From Heligmosomoides polygyrus polygyrus (lineage: Eukaryota; Nematoda; Chromadorea; Rhabditida; Heligmosomidae), in contig OX377205.1 of assembly GCA_947396885.1 (NCBI GenBank), positions 20,261,407 through 20,325,406 of the forward strand: DNA of 64,000 nt. Reading direction: 5' to 3'. Shown piece after piece: positions 1-11,756 of the stretch (position 1 is the first letter of the stretch; every line of letters begins with the position of its first letter). Position numbers and translations under genes: made by a program. The notes below the pieces were generated by a model. It was not told the DNA's origin. It did no database searches and saw only the letters and a list, made by a program, of their open reading frames with translations.

Positions 1-240
1 AGGTACCAATACGCGTGATGTTCTTCGGAGATAAAACCGAGTCCAGTATCAGGTCTCCCGTCACAAAGCTCGGCTTCGATTTTCCCTTTTCAGCAGTATC
101 CATATAGTCCATCGTTTCTGTAGCATAATGGTTTCTTTTACGTGGACGGGTTGCTGGCCCGTCGCCCAACCCTCCTCCTTTTTCATCCGGGCTTGGGACC
201 GGCGAAGGCGGAGTTCTGCAGAAAGTACATAGTTAATAAT
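1..240 (-). mobile_element. RTE-type LINE, 5' end fragment
   Basis: Read on the minus strand, this contains the GC-rich leader GGTTGGGCGACGGGCCAGCA, followed about 40 bases later by ATGGACTATATGG. I recognise this leader as typical of the 5' region of RTE-like non-LTR retrotransposons upstream of the endonuclease. No endonuclease catalytic motif is visible before the window edge. The assignment rests on memory of the family and not on alignment. The stretch from 240 to 528 shows no gene. Confidence 0.4.
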
Positions 241-527
241 TTCTACCAGCGATAATGGTTTCCGTACTAGCGCAGAATAATCCTATTAGTTATATAGATC
301 ACTTGCTCGATGAGCGCGTACATGATCGGAAGTTTGCTTGAGGCGCTTACTTCTAGCGTGAGTGTTTTTCACCCAGAATGGAAGTTAACACCCAGATGTT
401 TATAATACGTTGGAAAGAATGTTCAACAGGTTGACAAGAATATGCGCATTGCTATTCGGCGCCATTTTGCTTCTGATTTTCCTAGCAAGGGCGCATACTA
501 TAAGCCCTGTCCTTCTCGAAGAATTTT

Positions 528-960
528 TTGTCGCTTGAAGGTGTGGACTGCGTTTTTACCATTTTCATAAAACTTGGGGAGCTCTCAAGAGCGTCCAAAA
601 AGTTGTGGGAAAGACAAAGAGTGTCCGGCTCCGTACGATTAGTGACACGATTCACGCAAGTGAGAGAAGGCCTCCAAGTTCCAAGCTGCGTCGACGTCCG
701 AAGATCGGAGACGCTGTCGCATTGGCCAACTCGTCGAAAATTAGGTGGACCGACCACGTAATGCGCTTCGCAGACACCTGCTGGACGAGAGCCGTTACCG
801 ACTGGATTCCGCGAGATGTCAAGAGAACACCAGGAGGCCCATCAATGCGTTGGTCGAACCTAGTCGTAGAAGTCCTGAACGAAAGATATGGCACTCTTCG
901 TCTCCTACAAGGAGAGATTCCCAACTCAAGCTGGGTTTTTGCGATGCTATTTTGACAGGA
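528..960 (+). mobile_element. RTE LINE C-terminal relic
   Basis: Broken frames match the C-terminus of the RTE copy at 21008-22680: 'TRFTQVREGLQ', then '[19 protein letters not shown]', then 'RDVKRTPGGPSMRWS'. The intact family wording is '[11 protein letters not shown]'. The reverse-transcriptase catalytic region is absent and the frame shifts at least once, so this is a dead 3' fragment. It abuts the foldback element that starts near 920. Confidence 0.7.
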
Positions 961-1319
961 TGTAGGGCCCAGTGAGCGGAGTTCAGAAGCACAATCAGTT
1001 TTTGCTGAACGCTTTTTTTAAGGCCTGAAAAGGAGGTCTGAAGGCGTGCGCGCAACACTCATCAACCCACGAGATGTGCATCGGTGGCGTGGTCGGTAGA
1101 CGTACCGCCTCGTAGGAGCATACCGGCGGCTTTTCAGCTCGAGTCCGAGTGCTGCCAACATTTTTGCACGTTTTAGTTGGTTGTTATTACGCTTTCTCAT
1201 GATCTCAGCAATTTTAGACCATTAATGCTTACAACAATAGGTGTCTATTTGCGCTTTCATATGTGCTAGTTGTTTAACTATTCATATCTTGACCATATCT
1301 TTTCTCTGGGGATAAAAGG

Positions 1320-1364
<45 letters not shown>

Positions 1365-2307
1365 TTAAAAGGCTTATATTTATTATTCTCTTCTAGTCAA
1401 CAGCTATGGGACAAAACTATTAAACAAGTAAAACACAAGCGCTTGTCACACCAGCACCATCTTACAAAAGCCAGTGAGGAACAATCCTCTCCCTGGCAAG
1501 GAATGACCACTTCTTCTTCGTTGAACGCGTAATCTGTGGGTGTAGAGAAGGGTCCTGGGTGAACATCAACGTAACCAGCTGCCACCAACGCGTATGACAG
1601 CGGATCGCAGAACTGTCGGTAGGTCTGGCTTATAATCTGCAATCGCATTCACCTCCTCATCGAAACGCACATATGATGCCAACTAGATGATACGTGTAGA
1701 AAGGTCCCATTTTCCATTATACTACCTCTAACTTGTACCGCCTCTCCTTCCTGACAGTCGATACCTCCATAAATGGCGCGCAAGAGGAGTCCTTTTATGA
1801 CATCCGCAACCGCAATCTCTCCTTGTCGGAGAAGCGAAATCCCGTGTGAACGTGAGTACGCGATTTGTGTGCAATTACGGTATCATTGGTGATACGGTAT
1901 GATATGATGGTGGTACAGATATGAATAGTTGAAAAACTAGCACATGTGAAGGCGCAAATAGACAGCCTTGCTTTGTTGTATGCATTGATGGTCTAACATT
2001 GCCTCCTGTGATCATGAGAAAGCGTAATAACAACTAATACGTGCAAAAATATTGTCAGCCCTCGGACCCCAACTGAAAACCCGGCCGGTGTGCTCCTACG
2101 AGGCGACGCTTCTACCGACTGTGTCACTGAGGCACATCTCGTTGGGTGTCGTAGAAGTTGATGACTGTGGCGCACACGCCTTGACACCTCTTTTTCAGAT
2201 CTTTAAAAAAGCGTTCAGCAAAAACTGACTGTAGTTCAGGACGCCGCTCACAGGGCCCTACATCCTGTCAAAATAGCATCGCAAAAGCTCACCACGGGTT
2301 GGGCACC
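920..2307. repeat. Foldback element with ~370-bp inverted arms
   Basis: About 920-1285 and 1918-2305 are inverted copies. For example, GCGATGCTATTTTGACAGGA near 940 is mirrored near 2265-2285, and TTGCGCTTTCATATGTGCTA near 1250 is mirrored near 1935. The middle holds a (TA)n tract and no convincing coding sequence. This is a non-autonomous inverted-repeat element or a large MITE. Its ends are not sharp enough to define a target duplication. Confidence 0.75.
1321..1358. repeat. (TA)n microsatellite
   Basis: About 19 consecutive TA dinucleotides lie inside the loop of the foldback element. Length is probably variable between individuals. Confidence 0.95.
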
Positions 2308-2329
2308 TTTCCGTGTTAGAATCCAAGAG

Positions 2330-2520
2330 ATACCTAGTATCATCCAAAGAATATGAAGATTTCGCCTATACTATGCCGTGGCTAGCCGATGGACAAGCAT
2401 TTGATCCCTCCCAGAGGGTGTCGTTCGCCGACCGTGAACGGAAGGGCTTCGTTGGCCGTGTGGGAAATCTGAACAGTAACCTGGAATCTGGTGCACGCGA
2501 CGTCCTCCCCCGACATCACT
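2330..2520 (-). mobile_element. SINE-A, diverged copy
   Basis: On the minus strand this aligns by eye with the middle of SINE-A: the 'GCACGCGA', 'GGAATCTG' and 'CTAGCCGATGG' words occur in the same order as in the 24611-24896 copy. The Pol III head and the TTTATCC tail are degraded. The ORF at 2313-2606 is a by-product of this repeat and I do not call it a gene. Confidence 0.6.
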
Positions 2521-2986
2521 TCACGCTCCCGCTCCCGCGCTGCTTGTTTACGCAACATAAACGTTGCTTATCGTCATCGTTGTGCTCAAAAGCGCTAAGG
2601 AAATAAATTGATGGGAGCTGCCGGCCAATAAAAATAAAAAATTAAGTCAGTTGTGGACACATCACCGTTTAAGTGCAAATGACGGCGCAGAAGCGGCTGT
2701 GTTGTGTGGAATGTATCATAGTACGTATTAGATTTCTTCAGTTGCACTGACGAGCTCTGAGCAGTAGAAGAAACTTGAAAGTATTCAAGGGGGCAAGCAA
2801 AGTATGGGTATGGTCCGGTCGCGGAGATGTTTTAAGAAGGCATTTCGAAAGCGGTTAACGTTATAACATAACTTAAGGCGCCTGTTTTCTGTTGAGCAAA
2901 GAAATAATCAATCTAAACATCGCTGAAAGCACTAAGTCATTACTGCCTGATGATTACTTCGTTTGATATAATAATATTGTTCTAAG

Positions 2987-5900
2987 GTCGTGGATCCATC
3001 GGTCGCTCGACATTCGCTTATCACCGAGACTGAAGCTGTCGCGTTCTCCTCCTTTGTAGCGCTTCCCAACGGAAAATGTATCGATCGACGAGCTTTCAGA
3101 GATCCGTCAAGGTTCATCACTCATTCGGTATGTCGCTTTTTGAATATATGTTCATTTAGGCTTGTTAATAGTATGCGACGGCGAGTTATAGGGAAGCAGA
3201 CCCGTAATCCTAGACGGTTTCGATTGGTTTCTGCGCTCTGTACCGCTTGCGCAAAGCGAGAATAGGCCGAGCAAGGGCCTCTAAAGAGTCTCGCGGCAGC
3301 ACCTCGAGAACTCGTCCATATCGCTACCGCGCAGTGGGACCCACGCTGCCACTGTGATGGAATCCGCGGCGCGGACGAGTTGTCGCGGAGCCGCCGCACG
3401 CAAAGGTCCCCGAGGGCTACCGCAGTTCACGCCGGCTCTCACCCGCAGCGCCAGGAGCAGCGGGTGAGACCCGTCGGAGGGCGTGATAGATAGGTGTCCA
3501 TTATGGTTCATCTATTCGAAACATTTTTTAAATGAATCTACATGCTAGGGATGTAGTGGGTTGGTGCATAATTTCAGTCCATAAAGGAGCTTGACAACCA
3601 ACAATATAATCACCGGTAGTGTCGACAAATGGAGGCGTATGGAATCCTGCACTCAAAACGTAACGCAAAAAACGTTTAGCACGATATTAGGTAACCTTAA
3701 TTGCACTGGAAATCTCCGTGGCCTTCCAGTAACAAGTTAGTCGCCTGAGGTTTAGATAAAACCTTTGCACAAAAATGCAACAACGAAGCAGACCGTTCTT
3801 TTTAGTATGAGCTATAACTGCATCGGACAGATCTCCCGACCTCAACAAGGCATCGGAGGGAATGCTGTCATCACAAGTGCTACCACATTATCTTTGAGCT
3901 GCTTGTCAAGCGAGGAACTTTTAGTGGAGGTAGATCGGCAAAAGAGAGAGTAAGCGTAAAATGGCACAGAACTGTTGAGTTATAAGAAGTGTTCTATTAG
4001 ATTTCGGTGTTTACATTTAAGAACTCCTAGCTTGGCTTGGGAAACGCTTCTCCACAAAGGAAAAAGTGTTTTGCTTACTACATCTTTGACATTCCCAAGG
4101 TCGCAACTGCCGGCAAAAGTACGCAGTATTGCGTCCAGTAACCCTCGCGGCACCGCACCACCCGCCGTTGTCATGACGGGTCCGCAGCACCCGCAAGACT
4201 CTGCTGCCGGCTTAATAGAAGGAACTTGAGGATGCAACCAATTTTGACCCAGGTGCAGAAGTCGGACCACATCCTGAACTACTTTGTACACGCACGTTAC
4301 CGCGTCGCTGTAAGAATCACCCGGCCAAAGAGTCTCTTCGGTCCATGAAGAGGCTCTTAACGGAAGAGTGTAGTGAAGTGAGAAGACCAGTGCTCGTGCC
4401 CACCAAGTCATTGCTGTTTGGTTCGGAAGAAGAATGCGAAGGAAGAATGCGTGACAGAGCAAGTCGTTCTCGACTGCAAGCAGGTTCGACTGCTTCTGCG
4501 TTAGGAGCTCAACGGGAAAGCAGTCAAGAGTCGCGGTGAATAACATATAGGGAAGGATGGGTCCGACCACCGTCTCCTACGACACAGCGAAAGTATGGTT
4601 TCGGAAGTTCAAGAGCGGAGACTTTTGCTTGGAGGACCAACCACGCTTTGGAAGGCCAGTTGCAGTGAATGAGGAGCGCCTATGGAGCTACCAGGATACA
4701 TGCATAAAGTTCTTGACTTTGCGGCGGAATTTTTATCGGCTCGAGAATCTGGTCACTGGAGACGAAAAGTGGGTAGTCCAACCACACGCGAAAGCGTCAG
4801 TGTCTCAGTCATTGCGAAGCAGGAATTCCCACGCCAGGACCGGAACTTCACCCAAGAAGGTGATGCTCAGTGTCTGGTGGAAGTGCAGAGGAGTCATTCA
4901 TTGGGAGCTGCCACTTGCAAACACTACTGTCACTAGCGGTGTCTACTGCAGGCAGTTGGATCCCCCTTGAAGCAGCTCTTGGGAAACGAGACAAGATCTT
5001 CCATTGCGACAGTGCGCGTCCACACGTTGCAAGGAAAACTCAGAAAAAGTTTCAGTGTGTCAAATGCCATGTTCTGGCCCGTCCACTTGTATTCTCCGGA
5101 CTTCGATTCAACGGAAGGCGCGTGTAGCGCAGTCGGAGGAGGCGCCGACTGTCGCCCGCACCCGACATCAGGTTCCTGGTTCGTATTTCCCGCACAGGTC
5201 AACCAAGCCTTCCATCCATGCGGGGTACCAGACTGAATTGGTACCAGACTTGTCTGGGAAGGATAGAGCGGTGACCTGTTCATCGGCTGGCCACCGCAAT
5301 TCATTGTATGGCCAAATACACATTCAACTCGCTTCCACGACATCTCGTAGAAGTAGAATGCGTGGCGTATCCCAAAAGGGATTAAATAACACCGTCCTTT
5401 GCCCTTATCCTTAACTTGAAAACGGCCTCGCTCAGTTTTTTTCTTCTCCAAACCCTAGGAATTCTAGAAGCGGGATCTGCGAATTAACTCGCAAATGGCA
5501 ATATGTTGTAGATAATAATGGTACAAATGTTCGTTAGCTGTTTACAATATTAAGTTTTAAAACACAAATTTTCATTAGGAGATAATTTTTTAAAAATAAA
5601 ATTGCAAACAGTGTGTTTACTTATTGGGGTAGGTGAGCTTAAAATACAGGGTGTCTCAAAAAATATATACAGTTTTTGAAGGGTGATAACTTTGCTCACA
5701 GTGAAGGTACTGAAGAAGTTAAGGGCTTATATAAAATCTTAAGGACATAGAAATTTTTAGACGTATGAGTGGTGTGGAATGCTCTATGCTCTCGTGTGAA
5801 ATTGCGCGTTTTCCACTCGATTGATTGTGTTTCGCTTGAATGCTTGTTATAATTTCTTCATAAAGTGGACGTATCGCTTGATTTGTGCTTCTTTCAAGGT

Positions 5901-8259
5901 TTAAAACTTAAAAGCACACTACTGCTTGATAAAAATCCAGGTATCCTAAAAAATGCAGGTACTATTTGAAAGGTTCTAACATTGCTGCTAGTGAAGCTTT
6001 TGAAGATGTTTGAGACACATATGAAAGCGCGGGGTAATGAGATTTTTGCAACGAGCAAATAGTCAAGATTGCGCATGCCACCGCCTGAAACCTACCATTT
6101 CCGACTTGATTGACTGTGCATGGTCTGAATGCTTGTAACAATCTTGATACTACTTGGCCAGAATAACCTGTGCTATGCTTCTTTTAACGTTTGCCGTCGC
6201 CTAGTAAGTGCAACTATGTCGAATAGCTTCTCCGTTCAGCTTGAATATTGACTACAGAATCCATTTTGAAAATGGAGCTTCTGTTCACATTTAAATTGTG
6301 TAATCAGCATAGTCGCATGCCACGTGTTTTTTACGTGATTGTCAAATTCTAAACGCTAAAAGAAGCACAGCATAACTTTATCTGGCCAAGTAGTAACAAG
6401 ACTGTAACAAGCATTCATCCCATGCGCAATCAAGCGAGTCTGAAATGCAAGGTTTTATTGGTGGCATGGCGCAATCTTGACTACTTGTACGTTCCAAAAA
6501 TATCGTTACCCTTTGCTTTCATATGTGTCTCAAACTTCTCCAAAAGCTTCACTAGTAGCAATGTTAGAACACTTCAACGATTACCTGCATTTTTGGGATA
6601 CTCCGCATTTTTCATTGCGTATTTCTAATGCTGTGTGTTTTCAAGTTTTCAACCTTCAAAGAAGCGCAAATCGATCAAAACGGCCACTTTGTGAAGAATT
6701 TGTAACAAGGGTTCAAGCGAAACACAATCAATCGGGCGTAAAGTGCCAGAATTCGGACGAGTGCATGGCACGATCCATACCGCTCATATGCCGAAAAATG
6801 TCTGCTTTCTCAAGCATTCATATGAGCCCTCAACTTCTTCAGTATCTTAAGTGAGCAAAGTTATAACCTTTCAAACAGTGTATATATTTTTTTAGACACC
6901 CTGTATTTCAAAAAAAAATCAAACATTCCTTTTACAAAAGGTATTCCAACTTTCTTGGAGTCTTCAGCGTAATGTAGAAGTTCGTTTTAATTTGAAAGAT
7001 GTCTAGTTTGATATCAAAAGCGTCAAGCTTGCTAAGAAGAGTGTCCAAGTTGTTTTGAAAAGTGAGCAATTTGATGTGACAGTGATATATATCATTTCCG
7101 CATCGAATCGGACACCCTTTGAAATCGAATTGGCCATTTTTGTTGTCAAAACAGAGATTGCGCAATGCGCTCGTTCGAAACTTCGCGATTTTTATTCTAT
7201 TGGTAGCCGAGTTTTTGTTTGCATGGAGTTACACACTTACAAACGTTGCAACAAACAATTTTAAAAACACATATCCTCACTTTGATGCTGCATGTAAGCA
7301 GTGTCTACTCTATCAATCAAATAAACATCGCGATCAGCTTTTCGAGTGCATGGCGCGATCCCGTCCTTTAATGCAATGGCTGCTGACTTGTTTCGCTTTA
7401 AAACAAAATTTAACTTTGTCTCTTTTTAAACTTTTCTCAAAAAGTAAAATATTTATGAAGTTATTATACATCTTGGAGCAGGTGAACCAAAAAATTCCGT
7501 AGAAAGTTCCACCAATTTTTCTTGAACAAAAAATTATTATTACTATCTTACTGAGGATCTAGTTTAATGCAGAAGAAGTTCATTTTTCAAGGCAAGAAGC
7601 TTGTTCGATTTGGAAGAGTTCGTTTTGATTTCAAAAGGCTTAGGCTCATGGTTAGGCTTAGAAAAGTATCCAATTTGACGTGATATGTATCGAACACATC
7701 CTGATGAACTGCCCTGTGGCTATACAGTTTACATACAAGAGACCAGTCTACGCGATTTTTCCGCTCTTCGGCCTACGTTAATTTGCAAACCGAATGTTAC
7801 AGTGCGATCCGAACTGTGCTGTGAAACTTGTGGGAAAGGCTCATGTGAAAAAGCTTTACGTCTACGCTAAGTTGGACATTGAGCCAGATGACGTGATCAC
7901 CGTGGACATGTTTCGAATGTTTGTGAGGGCCAACAAGAAGTGTAGGTTCTTCTGCGACTTGGGATTTCGCCGATACACTCACTCTAGAAATTGCTGTCGA
8001 TTCAGACAAGTATAAGGATCATCTCGATTTGGTGGATGACAGATTCGACCATGTGATCTGCAACTGTGGAACGAAGTTGTGTCGCTATGTGTTATGGAAG
8101 GAAACGCTGCCAGATGGACCTGTTCCGCTTAGCAAATCGGAAAGGATGAAAATGGTTAGTCGTCGTGGTCCCTTTTGTTGAACGTGTTTCAATAGTTATG
8201 TGTGCTTGTTTCAGTGGGCTTATTTATTCGTACAGGAAGATCGGAAAACATTTGTATGA
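2987..8259 (+). CDS. SET-domain protein (histone methyltransferase-like), C-terminal exons
   Basis: Four exons join in phase: 2987-3127, 7803-7941, 8006-8154 and 8215-8259, giving 157 residues and TGA. The product is the C-terminal half of a SET domain. The first exon has 'NGKCIDRRAFRDPSRFITHS', the next opens with 'CDPNC' and continues 'YVYAKLDIEPDDVITVDMF', and the third has a post-SET-like 'CNCGTKLCR'. The canonical SET core is RFINHSCDPNC, which binds S-adenosylmethionine; here it is RFITHSCDPNC, with the exon junction inside the motif. Introns 2 and 3 are compact (64 and 60 nt, GTAGGT...TTCAG and GTTAGT...TTTCAG). Intron 1 (3128-7802) is 4.7 kb and holds a mariner, a SINE and a foldback. 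Upstream exons (pre-SET, rest of SET) lie left of 2987 or outside the window. The spacing resembles MLL5/SETD5-type SET domains, but the subfamily is uncertain. Expected role: nuclear lysine methylation or chromatin reading. Confidence 0.72.
3557..5560 (+). mobile_element. Mariner transposon, broken, with SINE inserted
   Basis: The left end reads GGTTGGTGCATAAT, like cecropia-type mariner termini. From 4557 the transposase reads 'KVWFRKFKSGDFCLEDQPR' (helix-turn-helix part), then 'VTGDEKWV' (first catalytic Asp region), 'KKVMLSVWW', and after a frameshift 'HCDSARPHVA' and 'YSPDF'. At that point a SINE interrupts it (5118-5413). Mariner sequence resumes near 5470 with 'ELTRKWQYVVDNNG', the C-terminal tail. 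The third catalytic Asp region is destroyed. The element lies in intron 1 of the SET gene, same strand. The right terminus is not identified. Confidence 0.75.
5118..5413 (+). mobile_element. SINE-A, full-length, inside mariner
   Basis: The 5' tRNA-like head has an A-box-like TAGCGCAGTCGG at about 5127 and a B-box-like GGTTCGTATTTC near 5180. The body contains GGTACCAGACTTGTCTGGGA, and the 3' end is GCCGTCC...TTATCC. It interrupts the mariner reading frame just after its 'YSPDF' motif, so it is younger than that transposon. A target duplication is not clear. Confidence 0.8.
5647..6903. repeat. Foldback/MITE with CAGGGTGTC termini
   Basis: CAGGGTGTCTCAAAAAATAT at the left is mirrored by GACACCCTG at the right. 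The inner sequence stays self-complementary for hundreds of bases, for example TTTGCTCACAGTGAAGGTAC against its mirror near 6835-6860. The flanking dinucleotide is TA on both sides, as for Tc1/mariner-type insertions. No transposase was found inside, so it is non-autonomous. It lies in intron 1 of the SET gene. Confidence 0.75.
6905..7680. repeat. Degenerate repeat segment in SET intron
   Basis: AT-rich sequence carrying phrases such as GTCCAAGTTGTTTTGAAAAG and CGCGATTTTTATTC. Near-copies occur around 41820-41940, and weaker ones around 59040-59130. No coding exon could be supported here, and the next SET exon begins at 7803. Confidence 0.4.
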
Positions 8260-8554
8260 ACAATTCGACCTCAAGTGTCAGCTTGAAGATAACGCCTCAA
8301 TTGAAACAGAAATGAGAATAACGTAAAAGGCGCATGTGAAATGACAGCAAACACCGAAATAACAGATGTAATGGTGAACTGGCGAAGCACAGCAGAAGGC
8401 TTGCACATTTTTTCCTTTAAACCGAGCATTTCACATTTAATTTTGTCTGAAAGAATTATGTGACATCTTAGATAGTTTTGGAACGACGTGAGGCGTTTGC
8501 CGGTACAGCATTGCACTGTACTATATTTCGGATAGAAAAAATTGTCTATTTGTA

Positions 8555-9757
8555 TTAAGTCGTTGCATATGAAATGGCCGCTTTTTTACTGAAAACTTTG
8601 ACAGATCATAGCTTTGATTGGAAGAAGTTTTATTAGCCGAAACACCATTACACTAGTGCGCTTTTCCCAACGCGACAACTGCTCAGACATATCAGAACTA
8701 CGAGTAGTATTGAAACATAAGAATTCATTCTCGACATCATCTTGGTTGCTGAATTTTTCATCCTTCACATTACGATCTAAATGCTTGGAAAAATGTTAAT
8801 CGGCAGTGGACAGATCTGACGAATATGCTGGATGTGGCAGGGTTTCGTATCCCAATTCATCGAGTTTCTGGACGACAATTTTTGAGAGGTGCGGACGCGC
8901 GTTGTCATGCAGTAGGACAGGGCCTCTTCGATTGACCAAAGCCGGTTGTTTTTGATCATTTTCTGGCGCATCACTTCAACTTCGGCAACGTACTTCTCCG
9001 CTGTGCCGGTCTCTCCACTCTTCAAGAACTTGTAGTGGACTATACCAGCCGTTGTCCACCATACGGTCACCATGATCGTCTTTGGATGGAGACTTGGTTT
9101 TGGCATCTCCTTGGGGCTCTCATTCTTGTCCAGCCATTGTGTAGAGCGACGACGATTGTCATAAAGGAGTCGCTCTTCGTCGCATGTCAAGATTCGGTCC
9201 AAAAGAGGCTCCCTTAGATTGCGCAGCCTTGACGAAACACAGGTGTCGTGGCGCTTTAGCATCTGCCCGGCGGTCACTTCGTGAAGAATCCATTCATACA
9301 ATTTCTTTACTTTTCCGATTGCATTCATATGGCTACTGATGGTGCTCCCGTCAACGCCGAAATGCTATGCTGGCGTTGAGTTGGTCATCGCTAAGGAATG
9401 ATGAAAAAATGAAAAAAAAATGAAAAAATGCCTCAGCCTTCACCTTCGAGATTGTCATCTCCAGATTGAAGCCTTTCGAACCGGTGGCGAATTGTGCGTT
9501 CCTCAGCGAAATCCCCAAACGGAGTGTTGATGTTATGAGCGTGGCTGCGGCGTTGTCTCCACTTTTCCATTCGCATCAGTGGAGCACCCAAATATCAGGT
9601 CTCACACTGTAAAAACGACGTCAAAAACTCGGAAAGACACAATTATGTCACAAATTCTATGAATGATACATTGTCTGGAACAGGAACATTTGTAGCCGCG
9701 AAAAATCGACCGGAAGTTGAGGTAGCGAAATTGGTCATTTCATATACAACGACCTAA
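8555..9757 (-). mobile_element. Mariner transposon (family 'TTAGGTCGTTG'), defective
   Basis: A 1.2-kb element. Right end TTAGGTCGTTGTATATGAAA (minus strand) pairs with left end TTAAGTCGTTGCATATGAAA, and both sides are flanked by TA. The transposase is on the minus strand: an N-terminal piece 'FGDFAEERTIRHRFERLQSG' near 9450-9520, then 'DRILTCDEERLLYDN' (first Asp), 'HPKTIMVTVWWTTAGIVHY' and 'KFLKSGETGTAEKY'. Frameshifts follow the N-terminal part, and the 'HDNARPH' region is out of frame, so it is inactive. The copy at 61889-63412 belongs to the same family. It lies just beyond the SET gene stop codon. Confidence 0.85.
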
Positions 9758-9893
9758 TATCATATTAGCTGTCCAACAGTCCATGTTCGAAGCGCCCAAA
9801 TGATTGGGATGAATACGAAGTGCATCGTATAACTCTGTGAACAGCTGCTAAAGATTACTGCCGAATAATGTTCTGTTTTGAACGAAGCTCTAG

Positions 9894-10017
9894 CTCCACA
9901 TGGAACTCGAATCCGTACCACCTAACTGTGCAGGAATTCTCTACGCCATTACACCACCTGCACTGTTTGAAACATCGATGCCGCGTAGGACAGGCCAGCA
10001 CTTACCTGTATATTGGG
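9894..10017 (+). CDS. Possible isolated exon, unknown
   Basis: A 124-base open stretch bounded by a TAG acceptor-like site and a GTGAGC donor. It encodes 'ESVPPNCAGILYAITPPALF' and 'ETSMPRRTGQHLPVYWG', which reads like real protein. A second candidate at 10188-10286 (before GTATGT) reads 'KEILLNGFYRAFPLNC' but does not join in phase. I do not recognise a family, and no partner exon is secure. Confidence 0.25.
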
Positions 10018-10345
10018 GTGAGCCGGCCTCTGATATCGACATGGAACCAGTTAAGTCGAAGATTTTGATAGAAACGATTCAATTCATTTCATTTAAGCAG
10101 CAATTGGCTGGCACTTAGGTTGCAAACTCTTACATACAACATTAATCGTAACAAAAACTCCGCTATAACAGCTCACAATCTCAGGAATAGACATTTGAGG
10201 GTTAAAGAGATTTTGTTGAATGGCTTCTATCGAGCCTTTCCGCTTAACTGTTTTACGGCTGATATTGGCGATCGGCTCAGTCCGGTATGTATTCGAGTGA
10301 GTGCTGACGGGTCCCACGAGGTGGGATATTGCGTTCGATCAAACT

Positions 10346-10419
10346 GCGCCGGTGGTTTAATGGCGCAGAGCATTTCCGCCCGGTCAACAAGTGGGACAGG
10401 TTTGAGTCCCGTCTGGCGC
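10346..10419 (+). repeat. tRNA-like sequence (SINE-B head or pseudo-tRNA)
   Basis: 74 bases. The 5' GCGCCGG pairs with the 3' CTGGCGC (one G-U), and the T-arm is GGTTTGAGTCC. The anticodon arm does not fold convincingly, so this is not called a functional tRNA. It shares CCCGCCCGGTCA-like and GAGTCCCG words with the tRNA-derived repeats at 33.2 and 46.4 kb. Confidence 0.5.
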
Positions 10420-11623
10420 GAGAGTTTTTGTCACTGCAAAAAATGGTTATGAGAGCTTACAACATCAGTACCAGCCATTTGCTACATGTACCGGTTTGGG
10501 AGAGTAGTTGCTCAAGCCTTCTCGACTTTTCTATCCTCAAAAAAAGAAAAAATTACGAAACTTTAAGGGAAAAGGCTATCACAATCTCAGCCAACAGTTC
10601 CACTCTCCTCGAGGAGCTGCTATCGATATCGATTAGGTGGCCCAGAAAATCGATATCGGCGGCAACTCAAGAGTGAGCTCTCCTTACTGTTCGCTTTTGA
10701 AGATGACGAACACGGAAGAGTTTGCGGGTATGGTGCTACACAGAACCAGGAAGTCTAAGAATTCATCGGCAGGAGTGCGAACGACGTCTCTCGACAGCGT
10801 GCAACAGGCTGGCTAAGGTGTAAGAACATTGCCTTCCAATACAGATCCATTTTTTCGATCTTGCTTTCCAGACATATTTCAGGTCTAACAGGTTTATGGA
10901 GAGGGACCTGCTTGTTATCGGTCGTCTCAACTCTCCCAGATGCACGTCTTCGTGCTGGTGTGTATGTATTCTGTGGCAATTGCTTCAAGCCGGTTTTTCA
11001 GTACGCGTACTTGTCTACCTTGAGATTAGTTATTGGTCTCAGGCATACTAATCTCACCATCTGTTCTTGTCTCACGTCCTTTTGAAGTTGTAGAAACTAG
11101 TTTAATGCAAGGAGTAAGAGTACTACTCGTTAATGAGCCATACGTATCCGTTCAACTAGATCGCCACGGTATACTCTAACCACTTGAAGTGAGCTTACGG
11201 TTGCTGGTAGGATTCCAGGATCTTCTAGAAGTTGAATTCTCTTAAAGAGTTGTTAAACCTACGTAGAGGTTTGGGTAACTACGGCTCCCCTTTACTGGTG
11301 ATATCATCACTTTATTAGAGAAGAGTCGCTGGTTCTTTGTTAGCATACCTCTGTGCCGTTTTGTTATTCCAAAGATTTTTGAAGAGAAGATATCGAATAG
11401 TTGCTCCATAGTTTTATTGTGCTCTCGGTTTTTTCATGTTGTTGTCATATGTTCATAGATGTTGTGCGACATAAAAGTGTTCCCATTTCATACTTTGTAG
11501 CTTCTTGTAGTATCACCATCGAGAAAGGTCGAAAAGTTTCCGCCTTTTGCAAAATTCATTTCATTCCTTATGCTGTCGGGGACGAACGAGCCTACATTCC
11601 TCCCCATAGTTTCAAGCACAGGC
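10420..11623. other. No recognisable gene
   Basis: Mixed AT-rich sequence with scattered short ORFs that have no motif, repeat or coherent splice structure. A small inverted repeat (GAGATTAGTTATT...ACTAATCTC) lies near 11020-11055. Nothing further can be supported. Confidence 0.5.
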
Positions 11624-11745
11624 GGAGTGGTCGAGTCATTCTTTAGATCGATAGGCATGGTTGGTTAACTCCTGTACGCAGTCGAAAGAGATGATGGGTG
11701 TCGCGTGCCCATCCGAATCAAGACGCTTGGTTCGGATCTCGATCA
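11624..11745 (+). repeat. tRNA-Ser-like repeat fragment
   Basis: Starts with GGCGGAGTGGTCGAGTC, which resembles the 5' half and A box of type II (Ser/Leu) tRNAs. About 100 bases later comes a B-box-like GGTTCGGATCTC. The spacing is too long and the stems too poor for a working tRNA, so it is probably a SINE head. It directly precedes the mariner terminus at 11757. Confidence 0.45.
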
Positions 11746-11756
11746 AGCCTTTCATA

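Noticed and set aside
3980..4570. 196-aa minus-strand ORF
   Set aside because: It lies opposite the mariner leader in an intron, shows no motif and no coherent protein-like order; best taken as chance.
7803..8015. Frameshift in the SET gene after 'FVRANKK'
   Set aside because: A 64-nt intron (7942-8005, GTAGGT...TTCAG) restores the frame, so no mutation is needed.
10346..10419. Functional tRNA gene
   Set aside because: Acceptor and T arms pair, but the D and anticodon arms do not. The sequence resembles SINE-B heads elsewhere in the window.
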